Shown: positions 47,586-57,200, numbered from the stretch's first letter. The stretch is DNA of 64,000 nt from a bacterium (GCA_030427205.1 JAUHXC010000005.1:124001-188000), one strand, 5' to 3'. Notes: generated from the letters alone by a model not told the origin. Made by a program: numbers and translations.

Positions 47586-50072
47586 TCACGCCTCGAGGCT
47601 CGCGAAGAACGCCGCGTCGATGTGGCGCATGACCGGGCGATGCACCGACAGCCCGATGCCGTGCTCGAACAGCAGCCCGGCGAGGCCGGCGCCGTCGATC
47701 AGCCGCACATGGGTCAGGCCGTCCTGACGCGCCTCGGCCCGGGCCGAGCCGGCGAAGGTCCCGACCGTCATCACCAACCCCGAGTCGGCCTCGAAGTGGG
47801 TCAAGGTATCGCGCAGGCGGCGGATGGTGCCGTCCTTGATCGGCCCCCAGGACTTGCGGGCCACCACGGCGATCTTCTCCGTGCCGCCGCCGTCCGCTTC
47901 GCGTACGACCGTCAAGGCCACGGTGCCCGCCTGCCGGTGAACCACCTTGACCCCGCGATGCCCGAGCTGCTCGAGCAGCATGACGATGACCTGCTCGAAG
48001 CCGGTGTCGTCGAGGTCACCGACGCGGGCCAGCAGATCGCGCCGGACGAGCTCGCGCTGCTCGGCCAAGGCCTGCTGGATCTGGGTCTCGAGGGCCCGAT
48101 AGCGGGCCGAGAGGCCCCACTCGGTCAAGCCGACATCGCCACCGTAGTGGGCGACGAAGAGCGGCCGCAGCCCGCTGGCGTCGCGGCGGGCGTTCTCGGC
48201 GCGCAGGGCCGCGCGCAGGCCGCCGGCGCCGCCCTCGGCGGTCGCGTCCACCTCGGCGGCGAGCGCGTCGATGCTCATCGGCGAGCCATGACCCCGCAGC
48301 GCCGCGAGCGCGGCGGCGATCAGCGTGCTGGTGGGGCTCACCTCGGGCAGGCCCGGCGTGCGGCGCTCCGCGGTCGGCTCGACCTCGGCTTTGCGCTTCT
48401 CGCGATACGGGCGTCGGCTCTTCGCCAGCGGGACCTCGAGCGGATCGGCGCCGCGGCGGGCGGCCAGCCGGCTCTTCAGCGCCGCGCGCGGATCGCCGCC
48501 CGTCGCCGCGGTTGCCGGCGTCGCAGCGGGCGTCGCGGGCGCGCTCGGGGCGGGCGCAGTCGGGGTCGGCGCGCTCGCGGGGGCCTTCGCCGATCCACGC
48601 CGGCCGGCCAGGCGAGCCTTCAGGGCCGCGCGGGGATCACCGCTCGCAGCGGGCGCCTGCGCGACGGGCGCCGCGACGGGCGCCGCAACCGGGGCCGTCT
48701 CGGCGACGGCCTTCGGCTCGGCTTCGGCGGCGCCACCCGCCCGGGCCGCCAGCCGTGCCTTCAGCGCGCTGCGCGCATCGGTGGCCTGCGCGGTCCGCGG
48801 CGTGGCCGGCGCGGGAGCGTCCGCGGTGGCCTGCGGAGCCGCGGCCTCGGCGCTCTCGCCGCGGCGCGCGACGAGTCGGGCCTTCAGGCGGGCGCGGGCA
48901 CCGTCCCCGCCGCCTGCGGCCGACGGCGCAGGCTCGGCAGCGGTCGTCTCGCCCTCGTCCTCGGCGGCCTTCGCCGTCAGCCGGGCTTTGAGATCGGCTC
49001 GCGCGTCGCCGCCCCGTCGCCGGCGCCGACGGCTTCGCGCGCGGGGCGCTTCCTCGGTTTCGGGCGCCGCATCGGGCGCCGCATCGGCTGCCGCGGTCGA
49101 TTCCTGCGAAGCGGAGTCGCCGGACAGGCGGGCTGCCAGACGCTGCTTGAGCAGTGACCGGGTATCTCCGCTGGCCGCCTGGGGTTCGGCGGAGGCCGGT
49201 GCCGCCGCCTCCGACGCCTCAGCGGGCTTCGATACCGACGGCTGGGGATCGGCGGCCGCACCGCGTCCCCGCCGGGCGAGCCGCGCCTTGAGTCGAGCGC
49301 GCGGGTCGTCGGCGTCCGCGGCCGGCGCATCCGCCGACGCCGGCGCATCTGCCGGCGCCTGGGTCTGCTCGGGCGCCGACGCTTCGACCGGCTCGGCAGG
49401 CTCACTGCGGCGGCGCCGTCGCCGCGGCTTCTCTCCGTCCGCCGAAGACGACCGCCGCCGACGGCTCTCGCCGCTCTCTTTGCTCCGCCCTTCACCGCTC
49501 TCGCGCCGACGACGGCGGCGACGGCCACGGGGCGCCTCCTCGGCCTTGTCGCCGTCGCCTTCGACCGCGGTCGGGGCCCCACCGGCTTCCGCCGTCGCTT
49601 CGGCCTCGGCCACGGGCTGATCGGTGACCTGCGACGCCTTGCGCTTCAGGCGCGACCAGAGCTTGCTCTTGAGCGCGTCCCGCTCGGAGCCGCTGCTCAA
49701 CTCTGCGGCCTCTTCGAGGGTGGTCGGGGTCTCCGCTGGCGCGTCCGCCGTCTCGCGCCGCCGACGACGCCGCTTGGGCGCCTCGGCCGGCTCGCTCGGC
49801 GCCTCGTCGACCGGCGCCGCCGGCGCTGCGGGGGCCGCCTCGGGCTCCCCACTCGCCAGGGTGAAGATGCCCCGACGGGCCTGCTGGACCACGCCGCTCT
49901 CGACCCCCGCCACGAGCGCCGCGCGCAGGTCCTCGAGGCTCGGCTCACCCTCGAACCGCCCCTCTTGCTCGCCGGCGCGCAAGATGCGCCGTACGCTGAG
50001 CGGTCGCCCGGCGTCTTCGAGGATCTGGCGAGCGGTCTTCAACAATCGGGCATCGCGGGCACTGGCTGTCAT
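47586..50072 (-). CDS. HARE-like HTH - basic repeats - HARE-like HTH - degenerate Mrr-type domain protein
   Basis: A protein of 828 residues; ATG 50072. N-terminus (1-75): winged helix of HARE/HB1 type (LLKTARQILEDAGRPLSVRRILRAGEQEGRF...LRAALVAGVESGVVQQARRGIFTLA). Between about 250 and 545 lie seven spaced copies of D-[PAT]-R-[AS]-x-L-K-x-R-L-[AVT]-x-[RK] (47-55 residues apart or less) in Ala/Pro/Glu-rich linkers; an eighth related copy lies near residue 133. A second HARE-like helix-turn-helix is at about 582-650. The end (about 690-828) follows Mrr endonucleases (FEQVIVMLLEQLGHRGVKV...LIDGAGLAGLLFEHGIGL). The catalytic Asp of G-D-G-G-I-D and the Q of Q-x-K are replaced (GTVALT, ARK). Chromatin-like DNA binding is inferred. 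Confidence 0.7.
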   Translation of the reverse strand: MTASARDARLLKTARQILEDAGRPLSVRRILRAGEQEGRFEGEPSLEDLRAALVAGVESGVVQQARRGIFTLASGEPEAAPAAPAAPVDEAPSEPAEAPKRRRRRRETADAPAETPTTLEEAAELSSGSERDALKSKLWSRLKRKASQVTDQPVAEAEATAEAGGAPTAVEGDGDKAEEAPRGRRRRRRRESGEGRSKESGESRRRRSSSADGEKPRRRRRRSEPAEPVEASAPEQTQAPADAPASADAPAADADDPRARLKARLARRGRGAAADPQPSVSKPAEASEAAAPASAEPQAASGDTRSLLKQRLAARLSGDSASQESTAAADAAPDAAPETEEAPRARSRRRRRRGGDARADLKARLTAKAAEDEGETTAAEPAPSAAGGGDGARARLKARLVARRGESAEAAAPQATADAPAPATPRTAQATDARSALKARLAARAGGAAEAEPKAVAETAPVAAPVAAPVAQAPAASGDPRAALKARLAGRRGSAKAPASAPTPTAPAPSAPATPAATPATAATGGDPRAALKSRLAARRGADPLEVPLAKSRRPYREKRKAEVEPTAERRTPGLPEVSPTSTLIAAALAALRGHGSPMSIDALAAEVDATAEGGAGGLRAALRAENARRDASGLRPLFVAHYGGDVGLTEWGLSARYRALETQIQQALAEQRELVRRDLLARVGDLDDTGFEQVIVMLLEQLGHRGVKVVHRQAGTVALTVVREADGGGTEKIAVVARKSWGPIKDGTIRRLRDTLTHFEADSGLVMTVGTFAGSARAEARQDGLTHVRLIDGAGLAGLLFEHGIGLSVHRPVMRHIDAAFFASLEA

Positions 50073-50266
50073 GGCGCTCTCGGGGACTGGCTGCTGACAA
50101 GACACGATACAACGCGCCGGTCGGCGCGGCGTCTGGTTGGCTTCACTACCAGAGAGCGCCGTCGACCGAAAGTCATCCGGCGTACAATCACCGGCGATGT
50201 CGACCGATCGCCCCATCGAGCGCGCGCGTGGTTGCCGACCCCCCGGCACCATGCGATCATCCGCCG

Positions 50267-51901
50267 ATGACCCACCCCCCACCGCGTCACCCGAGTCCCG
50301 AGCAGCTCGACTTCGCCGCCCATGGCGGCCGACTCCAGCTCACCCTCGGCGCGGCTCGGGTGGACGCCGGGCCCATTTCGCCCGGGCTCGACGCGACCCT
50401 CATCGCCGGCCTGCAGGACGTCCTCGGCGCGCCGGCTCTCTCCGGCCGGCAGCATCGCCTGGCCCTCGACCGCGACGGCACGCGCCGGCTGGGTGTGCGC
50501 CGCGCCGCGGGCGGCCTCGAGCTGAGCCTGCTCGACGTGCACGACCGGCCGGTGCTGCCGACGCTGCCATTGCCGCTGGTGGGCTTCGCGCACGCCATCC
50601 GCGACTTCGTCGGGCGAGCCGTCGCCCATCCGCGCATGGACGAGCTGCACGCGCTGGTCGATTGGGCCGAAGCGCTGGACGGCCGGGGCGGCACGACCGG
50701 ACCGGATGCCACACCCGCTCGGCTGCCGGCGGCGCCCGAAACGCCGCAGGCGACCGTATCCCGCTTGCCGGTCGGCGACCTCTATCATCTGGCCTATCGG
50801 CGGTCGTGGCGCGTCGAGGCGCCCGGACTGGCCGACGTCACCGCCGACGCGCACCGGGTCGCCGTCTTCGACGCCGAGGGCCTGCGCTTCGTGGAGCGCC
50901 ACAGCGGCCGCGTGCGCCAGCAGCATCCCGATCTGCGACCGCTCGACGGCCCGCAGCCCATGCGCTGGGCGGTGGACGACCACGAGCGTCTGGTCGCCCT
51001 CGACCCCGACGGCGTCGAGCGCTGGCGCGCCGATCCCCCCGGTGATCCCGCGCCGCTGCAGGGCGCCCACCCGGGCCAGGGCTGCGTCGTGGCCATCACC
51101 GCGGGGCGGGAGGTGCTGGGCCTCGATCCGCATACGGGGCGGCAGCGCTGGCGCTATACGACCCACTACGGCGAGATCTTCGGGGCGGCGGTGCGCGGCG
51201 ATATCGGCTGGTTGACCGCCGAGGATGGTCTGGTCCACGGGCTCGATCTCGCAGGCGGCGCCCGCCGATTCGCGGTCAACCCGGGCGATCTGGGCGGGCG
51301 CCCCCACTTGACCCCCGCCGGCCTGCTCGTCGGGCTCGACGGGTCGACGGGCTCGCGCCTCGCGTGCCTCGATCCCCTGGATGGTCAGACGCGCTGGACC
51401 GCGACGCTGCCCGGGCACCTCAGCCGCGACCCGCTCTACACCGCAGCGGGCATCGTCGCGATCGTCGAGCACGGTTCTGAGCCGATGGTGGCGCTGCTCG
51501 CAGCGGGCACGGGCGCGCTGTGCTGGTCGCGCCCCCTGGACGGTCCCGATCTGCCCGTCGCCCGCGTCGTCGATGATCTGCTGTGCCTCAAGTACATCGA
51601 CGGCAGCGCGGTCGCGCTCGAACCCGCCAGCGGCGCGGCCCGCTGGCTGTTGGCGGGAGACGACCCCGAGCTGACGCTGCGCTCGAACCCCCCGCCGGCG
51701 GCTTCTCGTGGCCTGCTGCTGATCCCCGGTACGACGATCCGCGCGGTGGACCCGGCGGATGGTCGGATCGTGCATCGCATCGACTGCGACGAGCTCGTGC
51801 CCGACCACCTGCACGTCTGGGCCGATGGCGATCTGGTGCTCGCCGAGCACGACGCGGTCGCCCGCTATCTGCTCGGGGGACACATCGCGCTGGTCCGTTA
51901 G
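50267..51901 (+). CDS. PQQ-like beta-propeller repeat protein
   Basis: A protein of 544 residues, ATG 50267. No signal peptide. Residues about 1-180 are an Ala/Pro-rich region with a possible small beta domain. From about 190 on there are seven or eight blades of the PQQ/WD-like type, each carrying a variant of [LV]-x-[AG]-L-D-x-x-[TD]-G-x-x-x-W-x-x (for example VLGLDPHTGRQRWRYTT, LACLDPLDGQTRWTATL, AVALEPASGAARWLLAG, IRAVDPADGRIVHRI). No quinoprotein dehydrogenase motifs are present. A cytoplasmic scaffold or sensor is possible. Convergent with the metallophosphoesterase. Confidence 0.75.
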   Translation: MTHPPPRHPSPEQLDFAAHGGRLQLTLGAARVDAGPISPGLDATLIAGLQDVLGAPALSGRQHRLALDRDGTRRLGVRRAAGGLELSLLDVHDRPVLPTLPLPLVGFAHAIRDFVGRAVAHPRMDELHALVDWAEALDGRGGTTGPDATPARLPAAPETPQATVSRLPVGDLYHLAYRRSWRVEAPGLADVTADAHRVAVFDAEGLRFVERHSGRVRQQHPDLRPLDGPQPMRWAVDDHERLVALDPDGVERWRADPPGDPAPLQGAHPGQGCVVAITAGREVLGLDPHTGRQRWRYTTHYGEIFGAAVRGDIGWLTAEDGLVHGLDLAGGARRFAVNPGDLGGRPHLTPAGLLVGLDGSTGSRLACLDPLDGQTRWTATLPGHLSRDPLYTAAGIVAIVEHGSEPMVALLAAGTGALCWSRPLDGPDLPVARVVDDLLCLKYIDGSAVALEPASGAARWLLAGDDPELTLRSNPPPAASRGLLLIPGTTIRAVDPADGRIVHRIDCDELVPDHLHVWADGDLVLAEHDAVARYLLGGHIALVR

Positions 51902-51951
51902 CGGGTCGAAGGCGACAGCGGCGGGGTCATACCCGGCGCCGCCGGCCCCCA

Positions 51952-51981
51952 GCCGTCAAACGCCCAACCGTCAAACGCCCA
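51952..51981. repeat. 15-bp tandem duplication copying the end of the phosphoesterase gene
   Basis: ACCGTCAAACGCCCA (51967-51981) is duplicated at 51952-51966 with one mismatch. The right copy holds the real stop of the minus-strand gene (51971-51973) and its last two codons; the left copy repeats them. Confidence 0.82.
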
Positions 51982-52708
51982 AGAACAGGCGCTTGCCGAA
52001 GGCCACCGAGAGGTCGGCCTCGAAGATCTTCCGCGCGGCGCTCTCGATGTCGTAGCTCACGCGGTGGTACTCGAAGCGCCGCTCGTCGGTGTCGTAGATC
52101 GCGCAGCACGCGCGGGTATCGTAGTCCCGCGGCTGGCCGACGCTGCCGACCGTGATGATGTACTTGCGCCCGTCTTCCAACTCGAAGCGCGTATTGAGCA
52201 CTTCTTCGGCCGAGCGGCCGTCGTAGCTGAAGCTCTTGCAGAGGTGCGAGTGGCCGATGAACGTCACCGGCGCCTGCTCGGCGTGGGCGTGCACGACGTC
52301 GCGCATCTGGTCGAGCACGAAGATGTACTCGAACTCTTCGAGCGCCAGCGGAGACCCGTGGCAGAACGCGATGCCGTGGTCATCGAGCCGGGCGACGTAC
52401 TTGAGCGAGCGCAGCCACTCCATGTTCTCCGGCGAGAGCTGCCGGGCGTGCCAGTCGAGCGCCTCGCGGGCCGCGGCCCGGTAGTAGCTGTAGTCCATGC
52501 GCCCGCAGACCGCGGCGTCGTGGTTGCCGAGCACCGTTACGTCGGCGTGGGTCCGCACCAGATCGCAGCACTCGTTGGGCTGGGCCCCATAGCCCACCAC
52601 ATCGCCGAGGCAGGCCAGGTAGTCGACCTTGTGGCGCTCGTAGACGGCCAGCGCCGACTCCAGCGCTTCGAGGTTCGCGTGAATGTCCGAGATGATCCCG
52701 ATCCGCAT
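51971..52708 (-). CDS. Calcineurin-like metallophosphoesterase (YfcE/ApaH-like)
   Basis: A protein of 245 residues (MRIGIISDIHANLEALESAL). It has all metal-binding blocks of the family: SDIHAN, GDVVGYGAQP, GNHDAA, the FCHGSP histidine and IGHSHL near the end. Diadenosine tetraphosphatases, 2',3'-cyclic phosphodiesterases and protein phosphatases share this fold; the substrate is unknown. The 3' end is duplicated as a tandem repeat. Confidence 0.92.
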   Translation of the reverse strand: MRIGIISDIHANLEALESALAVYERHKVDYLACLGDVVGYGAQPNECCDLVRTHADVTVLGNHDAAVCGRMDYSYYRAAAREALDWHARQLSPENMEWLRSLKYVARLDDHGIAFCHGSPLALEEFEYIFVLDQMRDVVHAHAEQAPVTFIGHSHLCKSFSYDGRSAEEVLNTRFELEDGRKYIITVGSVGQPRDYDTRACCAIYDTDERRFEYHRVSYDIESAARKIFEADLSVAFGKRLFLGV

Positions 52709-52769
52709 GGCCGCCTTCTGTCATCGGAGCAGTCGACCGCGCCCCCCTCCCGAGCGCGGCGGCACCAGT

Positions 52770-55283
52770 CTAACCGAATCGCCCGCCGCCGTCGCCCCCG
52801 CCGGACACAGCCCGGGTCGGACCCACCGTATCACCCACGGTCAGCATCGACAGCGCCTCTTCGAGACGCTGGGCGAAGCCAGCCCGGACCGCGCTCGATT
52901 CGGCGAGCCGGGCGGCCCGTTCGAGGCACCGCCGAACCGGCGTCGTACGCCGAGCGCCGGCGTCATACACCGTATCGCGCAAGGCGGACGGCATGGCCGC
53001 GAGCACCCGGGCCACCCGTTCGAGGCCCTCGCCATCGAGCGGCATGCCCGCCACCAGGTGGCGCACATCGGCCCCGTAGCCCGCCAGCGCCGTCGCCAAC
53101 GGCGCCCAGCCCCCGTCCCGGGCGTCGAGCAGCTGATCGACCAACGCCAGGATCGCCTCGGGGCGCCGAGCTTCGGCCAGGAACAACGTCATCGCGCGCC
53201 GAACCGCGCTGTCGGCGCTGCGCAAGGCCGGCACCAGATCGCCGGCCAGGGCGTCGATCTGAGCCAGCCCCAGCGGCAATACCCGCAGCAACTCGTCGGC
53301 GCCCATGGCGCCCAGCGCCTCGGCGAGCGCGGCCCGGTGTTCGGTCTCGCCCCGCTGCATCAGCACCGCCGCCGCCGAGGCGCGGCGCGTCGGATCATCG
53401 AGCAGGCCGACCAGCGCGGTATCGATGAGGTCGCCGAGGGGTTCGGTGGCGTCGACCGGCCCTTCCGAGCTGTCGAAGACCTCGTCCACCGACTCGAGCT
53501 CGATCACGTCGTCGTCGAGGTCGAGCTCGATGGGCGCTTCGGACGCGTCGAGCGCCTCCGCGGCCCGCCGGGCGGCCTCCATCGCCGTCAGCGCCAGACC
53601 GCGCAAGCCGGCGTCCACCGCCAGCCCCAAGTGCTCGGCCCGGGTCAGCAGACGCTCCCAGTTCTCGTAGTTGTCGATGGGGTCGAGATCGTTGGACCGC
53701 AGCGACGTGCTCAGATTGAGTTCGGCGAACGCGCCGAGCACCCGGCTCAAGAGCGAGCGGCCGTCGTCGGCGAGGCCGATGGCGATCGCCCGCTGTTCGA
53801 GATGCGGGGCCGGCAGCAGACCGAAATCGAGCGCCGCCGAGAGCACCCGCCGGGTGATCGCGTCGAACCACACCCGGGGGAAGCTCTGCACGTCCAGCAG
53901 ATAGGCCTGCCGCTCGGGCTCGGTCCAGAACGACAGGATACCCAGGGCGAGGTGGGCATCGGCCGCCGAACGGGACGCGGCGAAGGCGTGCTCGGTGAAG
54001 TTGTGGCGCAGCTGACCGACCCGATCGATCGCGCCGCCGTCCACCAGGTCTCGCGCTGCGCCGGGCGACCCGCCCGCCTGCCGCACCCGCTCGCGGGCCG
54101 AGACGACATTCGGGGCCAGCGGCGGATCGAAGACCCGGCGGCCGACCAACGCCCCTTCGCCGTCCACCGCCTCGACGGCCACCGAGAATCGGCGGCCGAG
54201 CGCGTCGAGCAGCGCGGCGTCGGCCTCGGGGTCGATGACCCAGCAGACGTCGGCGGCGTCCGCCCCCGGCACGAGCGTCAGGCACATCGCCGGGCCGTGC
54301 GCCGTCAGGTGCAGCTGGAATCGCAGCTCGGCATCGTCGGTGAGCGCGGCGTCCGCGGCGGCGGCGCTCGGCACCCGGAACAGCGCGATGGCGTCCCCAT
54401 CGTCGAGTACGAGCCGGGTGGCCTGCCCCTGCGACAGCCGGGCCCGCGGCGCCACCATGCGGCTCACCCGCGTCGGCTCGTGCTCGACCGCCGGCTCGGC
54501 ACCGTCGAGCGCCCACGCGTCGTGCCACGGGCCGGTCCGATCCTCGGGCGGCGCCTCATCGTCGGCGTCATCGGCCATCAACGCCGCCAGCAGGGCGCCG
54601 GTCGTCTCGCCCCGATCGTCGGTGACCGACACGGTCGACGAGGCCCCCTCGGGCACCGTGAGCGTATCCACCTCGGCGGTCACGTTGCCCGGCGGCTCGG
54701 AGGCCGGATGCCGCGGCGCGACCGGCGCCGACGCGTTGCGCACCCGGGGCGACGTCTCGACGACGTCGTCGGTCGGCGCCGGATCCGCCGCGCCCGGCGC
54801 GGCCGAGGCCGGCCGACCCGAGACCCGGGTCACCTCCCCCACCAGCCCGCGCAACCCGGATACACCCGCGACGAGCACCGGCTCGCGGGCATACGCCGGC
54901 GCGACCGGGCCCGGGTCGTCGGCCACGGCCGCGATGAGCTCGGCGCGGGCGTGTTGCGCCCGGTGCATGCGTCGGTTGGGCACGACGATGAGCAGCTGCG
55001 CGTCTGCCCGCCGGTGGATCACCAGCGGCTCGAGCACGACGTACGACGCCGAGCACGACGGACAATGGTTGCGGTTGATCCCGCCGAAGCCGTGCTCCAG
55101 CAGCGCGTCGAGCAGCGCAGCGTCGCTCGACGTATCGACGGTGGCCCACCAGCGCCCGCCGAACCATGTGCCACAGCCCGCGCACCAGACCGTCGTCGAG
55201 AGCTGCCGAGAGCGCCCCGCCGCCCCGCGAAACCCCTCGAGGGCGCCGTCTGCGCCGCGCGCTTCGTCTGCGTCGTCGACCAT
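52770..55283 (-). CDS. CpXC-domain protein with HEAT-like C-terminus
   Basis: A protein of 837 residues. The N-terminus has a CpXC zinc domain (CAGCG about residue 34, then NHCPSCSASYVVLEPLVIHR about 73-92). A long Ala/Asp/Pro-rich linker of about 150 residues follows. The middle (about 280-540) is unrecognised but well folded, with many Trp and Phe. The end (about 560-820) is a set of paired Leu/Ala helices resembling HEAT repeats (RASAAAVLMQRGETEHRAALAEALGAMGADELLRVLP). CpXC alone occurs in many bacteria with unknown function; the HEAT fusion suggests a scaffold. No signal peptide. Divergent from the small secreted protein at 55523. Confidence 0.7.
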   Translation of the reverse strand: MVDDADEARGADGALEGFRGAAGRSRQLSTTVWCAGCGTWFGGRWWATVDTSSDAALLDALLEHGFGGINRNHCPSCSASYVVLEPLVIHRRADAQLLIVVPNRRMHRAQHARAELIAAVADDPGPVAPAYAREPVLVAGVSGLRGLVGEVTRVSGRPASAAPGAADPAPTDDVVETSPRVRNASAPVAPRHPASEPPGNVTAEVDTLTVPEGASSTVSVTDDRGETTGALLAALMADDADDEAPPEDRTGPWHDAWALDGAEPAVEHEPTRVSRMVAPRARLSQGQATRLVLDDGDAIALFRVPSAAAADAALTDDAELRFQLHLTAHGPAMCLTLVPGADAADVCWVIDPEADAALLDALGRRFSVAVEAVDGEGALVGRRVFDPPLAPNVVSARERVRQAGGSPGAARDLVDGGAIDRVGQLRHNFTEHAFAASRSAADAHLALGILSFWTEPERQAYLLDVQSFPRVWFDAITRRVLSAALDFGLLPAPHLEQRAIAIGLADDGRSLLSRVLGAFAELNLSTSLRSNDLDPIDNYENWERLLTRAEHLGLAVDAGLRGLALTAMEAARRAAEALDASEAPIELDLDDDVIELESVDEVFDSSEGPVDATEPLGDLIDTALVGLLDDPTRRASAAAVLMQRGETEHRAALAEALGAMGADELLRVLPLGLAQIDALAGDLVPALRSADSAVRRAMTLFLAEARRPEAILALVDQLLDARDGGWAPLATALAGYGADVRHLVAGMPLDGEGLERVARVLAAMPSALRDTVYDAGARRTTPVRRCLERAARLAESSAVRAGFAQRLEEALSMLTVGDTVGPTRAVSGGGDGGGRFG

Positions 55284-55522
55284 GCCGCTCTCCTCGCTCG
55301 CGCCGCCTTCGCCAAAGCCGCGGGCGGTATATCACGACGCCTGCCCGGCGGTCATCCGCCGGGGGCAGACCTGCGGCGGTGCATCGCGGCGCTCGAGCGG
55401 CCCGGCGCCGCGCTGCGTGCCGACCGGACGGCGGCCGCACGACGCCGCGCGCGGCGCCCGGGCTTGCGTTCGCCGATCCAGCGGGTCATCATCGCGACAA
55501 ATCGAAGACCCACGGATTTTTT

Positions 55523-55903
55523 GTGTTGACCCACAGGCATCGTCTGAGAGATAACGCCCATCCGTCGACGGCGGTGTGGCTCGCAGGCTTGTTCCTGCTG
55601 CTCTCTACGGCGACGGCTGCAGCCCGAGATGCCATTGGGGTACCGCTTCCCAAAGGCGTCACGGCGCAGGGCGAGAATCGGTACCAGTCTCCGAGTGATT
55701 ATCCGTCGACGATTCGTTCGATCGAGCGGGCACTCACCAGACGGGGGCTCAAGGTTCGGTTCGAGCGGGTGATCGACCTCCCCGAGGTCATCGCCGCCCA
55801 CGCGGAATCGCCGTCGGCAAAGACGGCGTGGCGCGGGATCAACGTCAGCCGATACGGCGGAAAGACGTGGATCTTTGTCATTGCACGCGATCGGTTGCCT
55901 TGA
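55523..55903 (+). CDS. Small secreted protein, abutting tRNA-Gln
   Basis: About 126 residues from GTG 55523 (TTG 55526 or GTG 55574 are alternatives). Signal peptide WLAGLFLLLSTATAAARD. The mature part (IGVPLPKGVTAQGENRYQSPSDYPSTIRSIERALTRRG...WRGINVSRYGGKTWIFV) resembles small secreted proteins I have seen in myxobacteria (a G-E-N-R-Y-x-S-P-x-D-Y core). Function unknown. The stop TGA at 55901-55903 touches the first base of tRNA-Gln with no gap. Its G+C content is lower than that of its neighbours. Confidence 0.6.
   Translation: MLTHRHRLRDNAHPSTAVWLAGLFLLLSTATAAARDAIGVPLPKGVTAQGENRYQSPSDYPSTIRSIERALTRRGLKVRFERVIDLPEVIAAHAESPSAKTAWRGINVSRYGGKTWIFVIARDRLP
55526..55555 (+). promoter_or_regulatory. 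Candidate promoter for the small secreted gene and the two tRNAs
   Basis: TTGACC (55526-55531), an 18-bp spacer and GATAAC (55550-55555). If used, translation would have to begin at the GTG at 55574, not 55523. Confidence 0.35.
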
Positions 55904-55977
55904 TCGGGGATCGTCTAATGGTAGGACTGCAGGTTCTGGTCCTGTCTATCTAGGTTCGAATCCTAGTCCCCGAGCCA
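55904..55977 (+). tRNA. tRNA-Gln (anticodon CTG)
   Basis: The acceptor arms TCGGGGA and TCCCCGA pair fully. The anticodon arm GCAGGTTCTGGTCCTGT presents CUG. The T arm contains GGTTCGAATCC. The discriminator is G, and CCA is encoded (55975-55977). It starts directly after the stop codon of the upstream gene. Confidence 0.95.
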
Positions 55978-56000
55978 TCATCCGCGACCGTTCGCGTCGT

Positions 56001-56072
56001 GGCCCGTTCGTCTAGCGGTTAGGACGCCGGCCTCTCACGCCGGTAACACGGGTTCGATTCCCGTACGGGTCA
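56001..56072 (+). tRNA. tRNA-Glu (anticodon CTC)
   Basis: The acceptor arms GGCCCGT and ACGGGTC pair (one G-U). The anticodon arm CCGGCCTCTCACGCCGG presents CUC. The T arm contains GGTTCGATTCC. The discriminator is A, and CCA is not encoded. It is 23 nt from tRNA-Gln, and both are probably on one transcript ending at the terminator. Confidence 0.95.
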
Positions 56073-56076
56073 CTAC

Positions 56077-56115
56077 GGCCCCTTCGCAGTCTGCGAAGGG
56101 GCCGTTTTCTTTTCG
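56077..56115 (+). terminator. Rho-independent terminator after tRNA-Glu
   Basis: 12-bp inverted repeat GGCCCCTTCGCA / TGCGAAGGGGCC with a 3-nt loop, followed by GTTTTCTTTTCG. Confidence 0.88.
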
Positions 56116-56120
56116 AATGT

Positions 56121-56159
56121 CCTGCCAGAGCGGCCCCTGCCAGAGCGGCCCCTGCCAGA
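56121..56159. repeat. 15-bp tandem repeat after the tRNA terminator
   Basis: CCTGCCAGAGCGGCC occurs twice exactly (56121-56135, 56136-56150), followed by a partial third copy to 56159. Confidence 0.85.
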
Positions 56160-56385
56160 CTCCTCTGCCAAAGCCCACCGCCGCAGCCCCGATCATCACG
56201 AGACTGCACGTCGGCGCGCCGCTCACAGCGGGCGATGCACACCCCGACGGCAGGGCGGTCTGGTCGGCCGTCGTGGGCGACATATCAGCGGCTTGTCGGT
56301 CGGGGATCCATCGTCGACGCCAGGGCGGCGTCGACGACGGTGCGCGCGGGTCGCGGCGACGGGGCGGGGCTTTCAGCCGGCCGGC
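56160..56385. other. Intergenic, no feature seen
   Basis: Convergent gap between the tRNA unit and ribA. I see no coding frame with family support, no RNA structure and no promoter. Confidence 0.5.
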
Positions 56386-57042
<657 letters not shown>

Positions 57043-57200
57043 GTCGTACTCCTCAATGGCCGGATCACGGCCTTCGCGCTGCATTCGGTTCGGTCGAACC
57101 TGACGTCGGTACGCCCGTCGCCCGCCATTTGATACGCCCCGGCGACCGGGGTTGCAGCCGAAATCTTGCCTGTATGCAAATGTAGGTGTAAAGAACACAC

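Noticed and set aside
44962..47727. A 921-codon plus-strand open frame opposite the glycosidase gene
   Set aside because: Antisense of a well-supported gene. The product is Arg/Gly/Ala-rich with no recognisable motif.
48460..49310. Regularly spaced repeats that could suggest a CRISPR array
   Set aside because: The repeats are protein-level (D-x-R-x-x-L-K-x-R-L), in frame in one long gene, with variable DNA sequence and spacing; no cas genes.
56012..56242. A short minus-strand frame over tRNA-Glu
   Set aside because: It runs through the tRNA, terminator and tandem repeat; no gene-like features.
57043..57200. FMN riboswitch in front of ribA
   Set aside because: The leader is short and lacks the conserved RFN-element sequences and pairing.
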